DNA of 36,457 nt from Candidatus Parabeggiatoa sp. nov. 2 (GCA_002085445.1 NBMI01000096.1:1-36457), one strand, 5' to 3'. Shown: positions 16,195-25,674, counted from the stretch's first letter. Numbers and translations are program-made. The notes: generated by a model not told the origin, from the letters alone.

Positions 16195-17011
16195 AGTGGT
16201 TTACTTTGGTTTGGTCATCCGCCGGTGGCTGTTCATTTACTTTGGTTTGGTTATCCGCCGGTGGCTGTTCATCTACTTTGGTTTGGTCATCCGGCGGTGG
16301 CTGTTCATTTACTTTGGTTTGGTCATCCGGCGGTGGCTGTTCATCTACTTTGGTTTGGTCATCCGGCGGTGGCTGTTCATTTACTTTGGTTTGGTCATCC
16401 GGCGGTGGCTGTTCATCTACGGTTTGGTCATCTGGTGGTGGCTGTTCATCTACTTTGGTTTGGTCATCCGGCGGTGGCTGTTCATCTACGGTTTGGTCAT
16501 CCGGTGGTGGCTGTTCATCTACTTTGGTTTGGTCATCCGGCGGTGGCTGTTCATCTACTTTGGTTTGGTCATCCGGCGGTGGCTGTTCATTCACTTTGGT
16601 TTGGTTATCCGCCGGTGGCTGTTCATTTACTTTGGTTTGGTCATCCGCCGGTGGCTGTTCATTTACTTTGGTTTGGTCATCCGGTGGTGGCTGTTCATCT
16701 ACTTTGGTTTGGTCATCCGGCTGGGGCTTCTCATCTGGCACCGGTTGGTCGTCCGGCTCGAAAAGTTCGTATAAGGCCTGTAGAACCTCAGGCTCAAGCA
16801 CTTCATTCAACGTCTGTAGAGCCTCCGGCTCAAGCACTTCATCTAACGCCTGTGGCTCCTCAGATTCAATCGCGTCATTTAATGTCTGTAGAACTTCTGG
16901 CTCAAGTCGTTCATTTAATACTTGTAGAACTTCTGGCTCAAGCCGTTCATTTAATGCTTGTAGATTATCAACGACTGGCGAGTCATCCGGCTGAGGTTTG
17001 TCATTTGACAC
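16187..17011 (-). CDS. Middle repeat piece of second FecR/cadherin-like protein (frameshifted)
   Basis: Low-complexity segment, open from about 17167 to 16187. First come Leu/Glu-rich repeats (LEPEVLQALNER type, 14-16 residue period), then about 15 copies of a 12-residue unit DDQTKVDEQPPP (36-bp DNA period; some units lack one Lys codon and are 33 bp). It repeats the content of 17130-17700, so this part of the gene is an internal ~680-bp tandem duplication. The GTG start at 17011 is internal. The frame ends KVNHCG-stop, one base out of register with the following carboxy-terminal piece. Confidence 0.75.
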   Translation of the reverse strand: MSNDKPQPDDSPVVDNLQALNERLEPEVLQVLNERLEPEVLQTLNDAIESEEPQALDEVLEPEALQTLNEVLEPEVLQALYELFEPDDQPVPDEKPQPDDQTKVDEQPPPDDQTKVNEQPPADDQTKVNEQPPADNQTKVNEQPPPDDQTKVDEQPPPDDQTKVDEQPPPDDQTVDEQPPPDDQTKVDEQPPPDDQTVDEQPPPDDQTKVNEQPPPDDQTKVDEQPPPDDQTKVNEQPPPDDQTKVDEQPPADNQTKVNEQPPADDQTKVNHCG

Positions 17012-17097
17012 CGGTTGCTCATCCGACGGTGATTGGTCTTCATCCGGCGGTGGCTGTTCATCTACTTTGGTTTGGTCATCCGGCGGTGGCTGTTCAT

Positions 17098-20000
17098 CTA
17101 CTTTGGTTTGGTCATCCGGCGGTGGTTGTTCATCCTCTTTGGTTTGGTCATCCGGCGGTGGCTGTTCACCTCTTTGGTTTGGTCATCCGGCGGTGGCTGT
17201 TCATCTACTTTGGTTTGGTCATCCGGCGGTGGCTGTTCATCTACTTTGGTTTGGTCATCCGGTGGTGGCTGTTCATTTACTTTGGTTTGGTCATCCGGTG
17301 GTGGCTGTTCATCTACTTTGGTTTGGTCATCCGGTGGTGGCTGTTCATCTACTTTGGTTTGGTCATCCGGTGGTGGCTGTTCATCTGGCTGGGGCTTGTC
17401 ATCTGGCACCGGTTGGTCGTCCGGCTCAAAAAGTTCGTATAATGCCTGTAGAACCTCAGGCTCAAGCACTTCATCCAACGTCTGTAGAGCATCAGGCTCA
17501 AGCACTTCATCTAACGCCTGGGGAACCTCAGATTCAAGCGCTTCATTTAATGTCTGTAGAACTTCTGGCTCAAGCCGTTCATTTAATGCTTGTAGAACTT
17601 CTGGCTCAAGCCGTTCATTTAATGCTTGTAGTACTTCTGGTTCACGCTGGTTATCAACGACTGGCGAGTCATTCGGCTGAGGTTTGTCATTTGACACTGG
17701 TTGGTCATCCGGCGGAAACGGGTCATCCGGCGGAAACGGGTTATCCGGCGGAGACTGGTTATCAGGCAGAAATTGGTCATCTAGCGGTGGTTGTTCATCC
17801 AGCCCCGATTGCTCATCCAGTCCCGATTGGTCATCTAATATTGGCCCATCAATCGGGCCTACCGGTTCCTCGAAGTCAGGCTCATCACTCGGATCGGGTT
17901 GACCTTCCCCTGGCGGCTCATTCGGCCGAGGCTGAGGCTCCAAGTCAGAAGGATCACCCCCGTCGGGATTGTCGTTTGGATTACCAGTGGGGTTAGTGTC
18001 TTCGGTAGTGTCCGGGGTATCAATCGATGTACCAGGCGTTATCTCCACAAAAACAACGGCCTTATCAGTATCTCCCTGACCATTATCGACTGTGTATTCA
18101 AAATCGGCCATACCCGTAAAATTAAGGGCCGGAATAAACTCGATATCACCGTTTTCGGTAAGGATGACGCTACCATTGACGGCATTGCTGACTTTTATGA
18201 TTTTCAGATTATCGCCAATGTCGTTACTCAACAGTGTCTCAGCCGCTAGAAGCAAGACGGTATTTTTGGGGGTAGTGGCCCTATCATCTTGTGCAACACG
18301 TCCCGTGACAATGGTCACTTCATCATTGATATCAAAAGTGCCATCAAACCGGTTATCTTCGTTATCAAACCGGTTATCTTCGTTATCAAATCTGTTATCT
18401 TCGTTATCAAACCGGTTATCTTCGTTGTCAAACCTGTTAGGCTCTGTCATTCCCGCAGGATTGTGACTTTCCCCAATGTTATCAACAGGTTGCGACTCTA
18501 TGAATTCTGTGATGCTATTATCATTGATAGCCACATCACCCGGCGCATCAAATGCGTTATCATCTCCGAACAAAAGCTGGGAAGGAAAAATTGGATTGCG
18601 TGCCCCTGACTCAGAAGGAGGTGAAGAAGAAGGAGGTGAAGAAGTCTCCTGTGGGCTAGGCGCTTCTAGGCCAAAGACGAGTTTGTTATCGCTTGGGCTA
18701 GGCGGTTCCTGACTGAGGGCGAATATCTCATCACTTGATTCGGGCGGTTCAGTGCCGGGGGCGGCTTCATTGCTTGAGCCGGGCAGTTCAGGGCCGAGGG
18801 CGAATCTGTCATCGCTTGGTATAGGCCCTTCATAGCTTGAGGCCGGTTCATCGCTTGAGCCGAGCGGTTGAGGGCCGGGGGCCGGTTCATCGCTTGAGTA
18901 GAGCGGTTCAGGGCTAGGGGCTGGTTCATCGCTTGAGCCGAGCGGTTGAGGGCCGAAGGCCTGTTCATCGCTTGAGCCGAGCGGTTGAGGGCCGAAGGCG
19001 GGTTCATCGCTTGAGCCGGGCGGTTGAGGGCCGGGGGCCTGTTCATCGCTTGGGCCGGGTGATTGTGGGCCGGGGGCCGGTTCATCGCTTGGGCCGAGCG
19101 GTTGAGGGCCCAGGACGGGTTCCTCATCGCGTGGCTCCGGCCGTTCTTCGCGTGGCTCCGGCCGTTCTTGGCGTGGTTCCGGCCGTTCTTCGCGTGGTTC
19201 CGGCCGTTCTTCGCGTGGCTCAGGCCCATCTTCGCGTGGCTCCGGCCGTTCTTCGCGTGGCTCAGGCCGTTCTTCGCGTGGCTCCGGCCGTTCTTCGCGT
19301 GGCTCCGGCCGTTCTTCGCTTGGCGCTGGCGCTTCTTCGCGTGGTTCAGGCCGTTCTTCGCTTGGCGCTGGCGCTTCTTCGCGTGGGGTGGGCTTCGCCT
19401 CATTAACCGGGGAGGCACCGAGGGGCGCGTTGTATGCCCTCTCAAGATTTAACGGCAGGAACTGTTCACGAGTGGATTCAATAGACTCAGGTGTCAGTTG
19501 GTTAATGCTGAGCGGTGAAGCTTCACTGGGAATAAATACCGACGTGCCACGCTCATAGACAATGACTTCTCCCAAGTGATGCCGTGAAGTAATACTCACC
19601 AAACCGGACAAATGCAAAACGGTAGTAGAACCGTCCTCTTCAACCTTGCCATCAATTTCACTGCCACGAATACCAATCAAAGCCGAGGGTGTTTTGATGA
19701 GCGTATGTTGTCCTTGATTATTGCCGCTGATTTTGCCGCTGGTGTAACGAAAGGCACCAGAATAGACAAAAGTTTCAAACTCACCCCCCGACTCATCTTC
19801 GGGATCATAAGCGTATTTATCGAGACTCGCGCGAGAATTAGGCCCCAGTTGAAATAGGGTGCCATCATCCAAAGTGATTTTAATATGACTACGTGCGCCC
19901 GTCACAATGGTGTCATGCAGATAGACGGGATCACCTTGGTTGAGTGTGCGGGGTGTGCCATCCTGGCCGAGGGCCGTGACGGGGCCTTCTACTGTCAGAG

Positions 20001-20142
20001 TGACGCTACCAATTTGTTCTAGTGCTGAAGAAGTTATAAACTCAGCCGTACCATTGGCCGCTAGTAATATCGGTTCAGTCTGATAATTGTGCTTTGCTGC
20101 GACATCATCAACAGTTAAGACAACGCCTTCTTTAAGTGGCAC
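17098..20142 (-). CDS. FecR-domain, cadherin-like repeat protein, N-terminal part (paralog 2, frameshifted)
   Basis: Paralog of the 12643-15219 gene. Residues about 43-205 are the FecR-type domain (TVEGPVTALGQDG, DGTLFQLGPNSRASLDKY, TPSALIGIRGSEID). Then come Pro-rich repeats (EPREERP, about 265-340), GPQPLGSSDEPA repeats (345-500), five DNRFDNE repeats, a cadherin-like fold (NGSVILTENGDIEFIPALNF) and DDQTKVDEQPPP repeats. A one-base deletion at about 17168 (a 35-bp unit among 36-bp units) ends the frame early. The full gene, continued by the frames at 16187-17011 and 15760-16194, would be near 1,460 aa with a secretion C-terminus. The listed GTG is not a convincing start, because homology continues upstream to about 20240 (VDAEFVRVSNDLEI). 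No ATG, GTG or TTG precedes it in frame before the stop at about 20346, so the start is damaged or unusual. Likely a type I-secreted adhesin, possibly inactive or phase-variable. Confidence 0.82.
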   Translation of the reverse strand: MPLKEGVVLTVDDVAAKHNYQTEPILLAANGTAEFITSSALEQIGSVTLTVEGPVTALGQDGTPRTLNQGDPVYLHDTIVTGARSHIKITLDDGTLFQLGPNSRASLDKYAYDPEDESGGEFETFVYSGAFRYTSGKISGNNQGQHTLIKTPSALIGIRGSEIDGKVEEDGSTTVLHLSGLVSITSRHHLGEVIVYERGTSVFIPSEASPLSINQLTPESIESTREQFLPLNLERAYNAPLGASPVNEAKPTPREEAPAPSEERPEPREEAPAPSEERPEPREERPEPREERPEPREERPEPREDGPEPREERPEPREERPEPRQERPEPREERPEPRDEEPVLGPQPLGPSDEPAPGPQSPGPSDEQAPGPQPPGSSDEPAFGPQPLGSSDEQAFGPQPLGSSDEPAPSPEPLYSSDEPAPGPQPLGSSDEPASSYEGPIPSDDRFALGPELPGSSNEAAPGTEPPESSDEIFALSQEPPSPSDNKLVFGLEAPSPQETSSPPSSSPPSESGARNPIFPSQLLFGDDNAFDAPGDVAINDNSITEFIESQPVDNIGESHNPAGMTEPNRFDNEDNRFDNEDNRFDNEDNRFDNEDNRFDGTFDINDEVTIVTGRVAQDDRATTPKNTVLLLAAETLLSNDIGDNLKIIKVSNAVNGSVILTENGDIEFIPALNFTGMADFEYTVDNGQGDTDKAVVFVEITPGTSIDTPDTTEDTNPTGNPNDNPDGGDPSDLEPQPRPNEPPGEGQPDPSDEPDFEEPVGPIDGPILDDQSGLDEQSGLDEQPPLDDQFLPDNQSPPDNPFPPDDPFPPDDQPVSNDKPQPNDSPVVDNQREPEVLQALNERLEPEVLQALNERLEPEVLQTLNEALESEVPQALDEVLEPDALQTLDEVLEPEVLQALYELFEPDDQPVPDDKPQPDEQPPPDDQTKVDEQPPPDDQTKVDEQPPPDDQTKVNEQPPPDDQTKVDEQPPPDDQTKVDEQPPPDDQTKEVNSHRRMTKPKRMNNHRRMTKPK

Positions 20143-20346
20143 GGAGTTGATAAAATCATTATCAATTAACTGTGAATCACCAAAGTTTTTTATCTCTAAA
20201 TCATTGCTGACACGGACAAACTCGGCATCAACAGAGACGTGCTGTGCGCGTGGAACTGGCCTGCAATTATGATATACGGAACGTACTTCTTTAGCCGTTA
20301 AAATGAAAATGGGCCAATCACTGCGTTGTACCGGACAATGAATTTA

Positions 20347-21399
20347 ATAGCTAATTCATTGAATTTTATACGTTATTTAAGTCATTGCGGGTCAGATCGA
20401 CCGGTGAGAAATATGGCTATTTCCAAATATTTCTCCTTATGTAGAACTGACAGTATAAAAAATGTCCTGTACTTAGAAATACGTGATTAAATTGTTTGTA
20501 AAATGAGTCGCTTATCAATAACATTTTCCTATTTATTTATTCAGGTTTATTTTCTCATTAGTCTACTTAAAGCATAGACGTTTCGGCATTAACCGGCGAG
20601 TGTTAAGGCCGTTGGTAATTTGCAATTGGTAATTGGTAATTGGTAATGCGAATTAAGGGTTGAATTGAATCATAAAAAATCAATGAGTTATAAAAGCGTG
20701 TTGGTTGAAAGTGATTTTATAAGTCTTTGTTCATTATTAATCTCGCCCAAAGCCAGGGGCGGTGCCCCTTTTTGTATTAATCTCGTACCAAAGGGGCTGA
20801 CTTTAAAACCTCTATGAGATCGGTCGGGGCGTATTATTAAAGCCAGTGTAACTACCTGGAATTTGGGTTTCTCAAAAAGTTTTCTCCGTCTGTCGAAATG
20901 ACAAAAGCTCTAACTTCTCCGGTGTCGCCCAAGATTTCTCCGTCTGTCGAAATGACTTGAGCGCGCAGTTTATAACGGTGCAAAGTATAGTTAGTCCCCT
21001 TTAGGGGACTTTAGCTTTTAGCCAATCGCTTTAGCGATTGGCTGGCGCTCCGATTGATTTATAGGATTATTCGACATAAACCTTTCGGAAAATAATTTAT
21101 TGAGCCATTGTTTTCGTAATCATAGCCTTAGGTGTGATAGGTCAATGCCATATCGTACCGCTTTTCGGTGAGGGCAACCATAAAGGATTGCCCCTACACG
21201 ACATGACGGTTTGTAGGGGCAATCCCACGTGCAAAGCCCTTAACTTGATTTGATATTTAGGCACAGACGACAGTTTTCGTTTAACCGCCGGTGGAAAATA
21301 ATAGTCGCTAAAGCGACTACTACAAACCGGACTACTACAAACCGGACTACTACAAACCGGACTACTACAAACCGAGCGTGAGCCTTTAAGAGCATCATT
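20347..21399. repeat. AT-rich spacer with dispersed repeats; no gene
   Basis: The first ~270 bp are AT-rich with nothing recognised. Then come TTGGTAA heptamers (20613-20647), a GGGGC-type repeat with GTATTATTAAAGCCAG (20745-20860) and two copies of TTTCTCCGTCTGTCGAAATG (20881, 20936). Two strong palindromes follow, AGTCCCCTTTAGGGGACT (about 20994) and CCAATCGCTTTAGCGATTGG (about 21022). The GGATTGCCCCTAC element lies at about 21134-21240, and AGTCGCTAAAGCGACT plus four TACTACAAACCGGAC units at 21303-21374. Confidence 0.8.
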
Positions 21400-21927
21400 A
21401 TGCAACCAGAAATTTATTGGATTAAGGATTTTAAGGCCAGCCATTTAGCCATCATGCCAAGGCTTCGTGCCGGTGATTGGCTTTTCGATGAAATAAAAGG
21501 CTTAAAAGAGCAAAGCCTTGATATTTTGGTGTCCTTATTGACGGCCGATGAAATTTATGAGCTTGGTTTAAAAGAAGAAAAGGATATTTGTGGTGCCAAT
21601 GGCATTGAGTTCATTTCTTTTCCCATCACAGATAGGAAAGTCCCGTCCTCAATGACACAGGCGATTCAATTAAGCCAATCCTTGTTAACACAAATCATAA
21701 GTGGCAAAAAGGTGGCGATTTGTTGTCGAGCGGGTATCGGCCGATCCGCAGTAATGGTAGCAGCTATCCTTGTCTGCTCAGGCATCAGCCCCCAGATTGC
21801 CTATCATATGGTAGCAAAGTCGAGAGGCGTAGCCGTGCCTGACACCGATGAGCAGAAACTCTGGTTAGATAGCTTTGCTCGGGGATTAACCAATGGCGAG
21901 AGATTATTAATGCGAATTAAGGGTTAA
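21400..21927 (+). CDS. Dual-specificity-type protein tyrosine phosphatase
   Basis: Cysteine-dependent phosphatase of the PTP/DSP fold, expected to be cytosolic and to remove phosphate from Tyr or Ser/Thr. The 175-aa protein has the P-loop CRAGIGRSA with C109-X5-R115; the residue before the catalytic Cys is another Cys (C108) instead of the usual His. A likely general acid is D78 in PITDRKVP. The amino-terminal MPRLRAGDWLFDEI matches the start of bacterial dual-specificity phosphatase-like proteins, and the carboxy-terminal helix (DEQKLWLDSFARGL) is typical. Start ATG; ribosome-binding site weak (TAAGAG). Four TACTACAAACCGGAC repeats end just upstream. It stands alone with no kinase nearby, so substrate is unknown. 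Confidence 0.88.
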   Translation: MQPEIYWIKDFKASHLAIMPRLRAGDWLFDEIKGLKEQSLDILVSLLTADEIYELGLKEEKDICGANGIEFISFPITDRKVPSSMTQAIQLSQSLLTQIISGKKVAICCRAGIGRSAVMVAAILVCSGISPQIAYHMVAKSRGVAVPDTDEQKLWLDSFARGLTNGERLLMRIKG

Positions 21928-23258
21928 ATTGAATCTTATAAATTCTTGTAAGCGGAAAACGCGCTTTGACGCGCTTTGACGCAAGAGACATCCAAATCTG
22001 CGTGGCACATGCAAGCGTCACTTGCGTGCGTTATTTTTAAAAACGCTTTTTGTAAAAATGAAATATAAAGAAAGCGCCTACTTTAATCTTCGATGTTTTG
22101 CCCCCAATTTTTTGGAGTAAAGCTAAAAATATAAACGGCACAGTACCACTTCCTATCAGTCCATTAAACGTAATGATTATTCATAATCAGAGACGATTGC
22201 TATTAATAAGCAATACTCACGATAATATTAAGAGAAATTTTTGGGTTGTCTCCGTTCCTAGGGAGACAAACAGGCTGAATTTTTTTGTGTGTGCGATTAA
22301 AATATAAGTGACTGTTTTATAAACATTAAATAAACTATTTTTCAATAATAGTGGCTATATTATTATTTCAACTCGTAATCGTTATAAAAAAATCTTGTAT
22401 TTTTAGTAGGGTTAATACCAAAATACGCGGCTTTTCATCAGGTCGTTCACGGCCTATTTTAGCACTTTTATTAGTAAAATACGGTATTTTAGTTATTATC
22501 AATAATATCGCGTTATTTTTATAAGATAAAACAGGCGAGTGTTAGAAAATTTTCGGGGGTTATAATTTTCGATAGTGATTATTTTATCTAAACTAACCTA
22601 TTGTTATAACTAAATAATTAAAAACAATTTTGTATAATCAACCCATAATATCTCCTAGCAACCGTTTATAACAAGACAGCACCCCCCGCAATTCCCCCGC
22701 AATTCCCCCGCAATCGCCCCGCTGTTACCCTAGCCCCTTCGGTATGTATTATTAAAGCCAGTGTAACTACCTAGCGACTAATAACTTCAATTGAATTTAT
22801 AAGATTCAATTTAACCCTTAATTCATCATTCGCCAGAAACCTGACGTAACATCATTCGCCATTCGCCATTCGCCATTGGCGAAGGCCATCCATTTGGACG
22901 CCGGGCTTCAATGCTATACTGATAGTACAACGGATACGCTTTCCACCCTAGGTAACTCCAAAAAAATAATATACCAATAATTATAAATTTGCCAACCCTG
23001 AAGGGGTTGAATATGAATAGCCCCAGGTGGAACCTGGGGAAAGCAATATCAAATATTATTACCAATTGACTGGGATTTTTAAAAATCCGTTTATTCTCCA
23101 AATCCGTTATACTTTCAGTATATTATATGGAACGTAGTTAAAATAACTGAAAATGACATGCCTGAACGGGTAATAAAATTCCTAGCAAAATTATCGACTT
23201 ATCATTAATTGAGTCATTTTTCATTTTTCATTTTTCATTAGTATAGAAGGATTCACCA
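21928..23258. other. Long AT-rich intergenic region
   Basis: No convincing gene. 22060-22660 is strongly AT-rich with only short frames. A run of three CCCCCGCAATT words lies at about 22683-22715. The region ends in repeats: GTATTATTAAAGCCAG at about 22747, three ATTCGCC heptamers (about 22851-22872), a hairpin GCCCCAGGTGGAACCTGGGG (about 23021-23040), and TCATTTT heptamers at 23212-23240. A 91-codon minus-strand frame (22826-23101) crosses these repeats and is not trusted. Confidence 0.7.
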
Positions 23259-24461
23259 ATGAATTATTTACACCGTGGAATAATAGCTGGCATTGCTGGT
23301 GCCAGTGTCGTCATGCTGCCAATGCCAGCTGCGAGTAATTGGGGGGCGACGGTTGTCAAGCGTAGCGATGGCCAAGGAAATACGCAAACAGTCATCATGT
23401 CAGATCAATATGCTCGCATAGAAACCCCCGATCCTAACTACTACATGCTGATGGATATGGGAAAGGGAAAAGCGTATCAGGTTAATGCCAAGGAAAAGCG
23501 CATGGTTGAGATGGATATCATCGGAACACCGCCCAAGCCGCCGCGAGAGAGACGTGGCGAGCCTGGGCAAGACCGAGGGGAACGCGGTGGGCCGCCACAA
23601 GACCAATGGGAACGCGGTGGGCCACCACAAGACCAATGGAGACGCGGTGGGCCGCCACAAGATCAATGGAGACGCGGTGGGCCGCCACAAGATCGATGGG
23701 AACGCAGTGGGCCGCCACAAGACCGATGGGAACGCGGCGGATCGCCACGAGATAGAGGGGAGCGCAGTGGGTCTCGAAACAGAGGGGAACGCGGTGGGCA
23801 GCGAGGTATACCACAATCATGGAAAGGTTCCGTCAAAGCCGAATTAGTCAACAAAGGCAGAGGCCCCGATATTGCCGGCTATCCCACCGTCAAATATCAG
23901 GTTAAGGCGAACGACAAAGTGTGTTCCGCGATTTATTTTTCTCAAAAAGCCGCCGAAGTTCCATACCTCAAGGCATTTATAAAGGCCATGTTTCAAATGT
24001 CCAAGTCTCGGAAACCCAAACTCAAAGGGATACCTCTTCCACCTTGCATTAAGGCACACGAGCAATTGGAAGCCAAATTGATGAAGCTCGGTGTCCCCAT
24101 GAAGACGGTACTCAAAGGTGGCAAGAGAGGTGAGATGGTGAGAGACAAAATTACCAGCCTCAGAACCGGTGTTGATATTCCAGACAATACCTTCACCTTG
24201 CCAGGCTACGAAACGATGAGCGAGCAGAAGGCGATGGAAGAGAGGTGGAAACAAATGAAAAAGTGGATGGAAGAAGCCAAGCAACGCCGCGGTGAGCGCC
24301 CCTACCAACAGCGCCCGCGGCGGCAAGAAAGAGACGAGCGACGCGATGAGCGCCCCTACCAACGACGATGGAGAGAAGACGACGAGCGACGCGATGAGCG
24401 CCCCTACCAACGACGGTGGAGAGAAGACGACGAGCGACGCGATGAGCGCCTCTACAAATAA
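23259..24461 (+). CDS. Exported DUF4412-like protein with Arg/Gly/Pro repeats
   Basis: Signal peptide of ~26 residues (hydrophobic 8-22, cleavage near PAAS). Residues 27-90 (TQTVIMSDQYARIETPDPNY, YMLMDMGKGKAYQVNAKEK) resemble the DUF4412 pattern of a periplasmic beta-rich domain with an internal remark of a stored residue state; function unknown. Residues 95-190 are a strongly basic repeat GGPPQDQWERR of ~10-residue period, encoded by near-identical 30-bp units. The domain resumes at about 190-310 with two Cys (KVCSAI, PPCIKA). The tail (340-400) is a charged repeat RRDERPYQRRWREDDE. AGAAGGA lies upstream of the ATG. A strong terminator follows. Both repeat tracts vary slightly between units, suggesting recent expansion. 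It might bind polyanions, but that is a guess. Confidence 0.78.
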   Translation: MNYLHRGIIAGIAGASVVMLPMPAASNWGATVVKRSDGQGNTQTVIMSDQYARIETPDPNYYMLMDMGKGKAYQVNAKEKRMVEMDIIGTPPKPPRERRGEPGQDRGERGGPPQDQWERGGPPQDQWRRGGPPQDQWRRGGPPQDRWERSGPPQDRWERGGSPRDRGERSGSRNRGERGGQRGIPQSWKGSVKAELVNKGRGPDIAGYPTVKYQVKANDKVCSAIYFSQKAAEVPYLKAFIKAMFQMSKSRKPKLKGIPLPPCIKAHEQLEAKLMKLGVPMKTVLKGGKRGEMVRDKITSLRTGVDIPDNTFTLPGYETMSEQKAMEERWKQMKKWMEEAKQRRGERPYQQRPRRQERDERRDERPYQRRWREDDERRDERPYQRRWREDDERRDERLYK

Positions 24462-24465
24462 TTCC

Positions 24466-24498
24466 AAAAATCCGATGTCTTAAAGACATCGGATTTTT
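24466..24498. terminator. Rho-independent terminator after the DUF4412-like gene
   Basis: Perfect inverted repeat AAAAATCCGATGTCT / AGACATCGGATTTTT with loop TAA, five bases after the stop codon. The T-run on both strands makes it bidirectional, so it can also serve the convergent minus-strand gene that ends at 24558. Confidence 0.92.
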
Positions 24499-24557
24499 AG
24501 TACGCTATACTGAAAAACTTCTGGACAGATACTTACCATCCCTTTTAAAACACGCTC

Positions 24558-25148
24558 TTAAGGAAAAGGAAACATTTTCATAGGAGCGGCCATTCGGTTG
24601 ACATTGTACCCCATTGAACCCACATAGCCGTTTAAGCCGGTAAATTGGTAACTCATATTCGCCACATCAAGGCTCATCGTACTCATACTTTTTTGCATTA
24701 AAGCCATGTTTTGGCTCATTTTTGCCATATCTTCTGTCATTTTCAGCACATTTTCACTCATGCCACTGACGGCGGTATTCATCACCGGCATCACGCTGAT
24801 ATGCTGATTCATACTGTCTACTGACAACTTCATGGCTTTCATATCAGTCGCCACCGACTGAAAGTTTGTCTTCATGTCTTTCATATCAGTCGCCACCGAC
24901 TGAAAGTTTGTCCTCATGTCTTTCATGTCAGACGCCATTTGATCCATGTGTTGATAAAAAGTACCAAGAAGAAAGATCATGGCAAAGGCCAATATCGACA
25001 TGCCAGTCATACTAAATCGGATAATTTGTGTGGTACGTCGGCCGATTCGGATGGCAAACTCATCTCGCAATTTCATCGCGCCATGAAATTCAGTTAAGCT
25101 GTCTTGAATGATTTTTGCAAGTTCTTTCTGGCTTTCTTTTTCTTCCAT
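24558..25148 (-). CDS. Met-rich single-pass membrane coiled-coil protein
   Basis: Unrecognised family, 196 aa from the chosen ATG (MEEKESQKEL); an upstream TTG at 25184 would add 12 residues and lacks support. Residues 1-40 are charged and cytoplasmic, 45-65 form one membrane helix (SMTGMSILAFAMIFLLGTFY), and the remainder is a long Met/Ser/Asp-rich helical region with an approximately 7-residue rhythm. A duplicated block (MKDMRTNFQSVATD and MKDMKTNFQSVATD) is 14 residues. The last residues are apolar (MAAPMKMFPFP). The layout resembles a membrane-anchored coiled-coil sensor or scaffold, but no function can be assigned. It is convergent with the DUF4412-like gene. Confidence 0.8.
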   Translation of the reverse strand: MEEKESQKELAKIIQDSLTEFHGAMKLRDEFAIRIGRRTTQIIRFSMTGMSILAFAMIFLLGTFYQHMDQMASDMKDMRTNFQSVATDMKDMKTNFQSVATDMKAMKLSVDSMNQHISVMPVMNTAVSGMSENVLKMTEDMAKMSQNMALMQKSMSTMSLDVANMSYQFTGLNGYVGSMGYNVNRMAAPMKMFPFP

Positions 25149-25184
25149 ATTGGGATGTTTTAACAGTGAACAAATATAGTCCAA

Positions 25185-25674
25185 AAAATAGTGAGAATTA
25201 TTGATATTGGCTGGGCATTATCTAAAAAGAACTTGACATTTTGTACTTTTTTAAAGTAACATAAGGGTGCTTGAGGTGGTTAGCCTTCCACATCAAAAAA
25301 ATGGATTCTCAAGCATTCAAGTAACCCTAAGCTCTCATTAGGCGAGGGGATAAAGGGCTGATACTCCCTTATTCATTTCTATTAATAGTGTTGACTCATT
25401 TGTTGACATGTCAATAGTTGTCAATATAATTGCTATCTAAGTGATAATGCTGTAGTCTTTGGACGCACGTCGGGCGCGTTATGGTCATCATTATATTACT
25501 ATATTAATCACGTACCAAAGGGGCTGACTTTAAAACCTCTATTAGCCCTGAAGGGGCGTATTATTAAAGCCAGGGGCTTAGCCCCTGGAGCTATGCTTAC
25601 GACAATTTTGCAAGAGGCTCCAATTAATAATTACCAATTACCAATTACCAATTACCAATTACCAATTACCAAGT
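25185..25674. repeat. Intergenic spacer with TTACCAA heptamers
   Basis: No gene. The first 300 bp show nothing recognised beyond a TTGACA word at 25233. A GGGGC-type repeat with GTATTATTAAAGCCAGGGGC lies at about 25508-25590. Six tandem CCAATTA heptamers (25628-25672) abut the stop codon of the VOC gene. Confidence 0.8.

Noticed and set aside
16055..17996. Long plus-strand reading frames opposite the adhesin repeats
   Set aside because: They arise because 36-bp repeats on the minus strand keep other frames open. Products are pure repeats and the minus-strand frame has domain homology at both ends.
18666..19452. Frames with AKNGRSHA or FAWLRPF repeats
   Set aside because: Out-of-frame readings of the EPREERP and GSSDEPA repeats of the FecR-type gene.
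22098..22307. 69-codon plus-strand frame
   Set aside because: AT-rich region, no ribosome-binding site or family resemblance.
22826..23101. 91-codon minus-strand frame with hydrophobic middle
   Set aside because: Its end is translated ATTCGCC heptamers and its middle crosses a CCCCAGG hairpin repeat; no gene signals.
25233..25258. TTGACA word with TAACAT 18 bases on, plus strand
   Set aside because: No plus-strand gene follows for more than 2 kb, so a promoter call is not supported.
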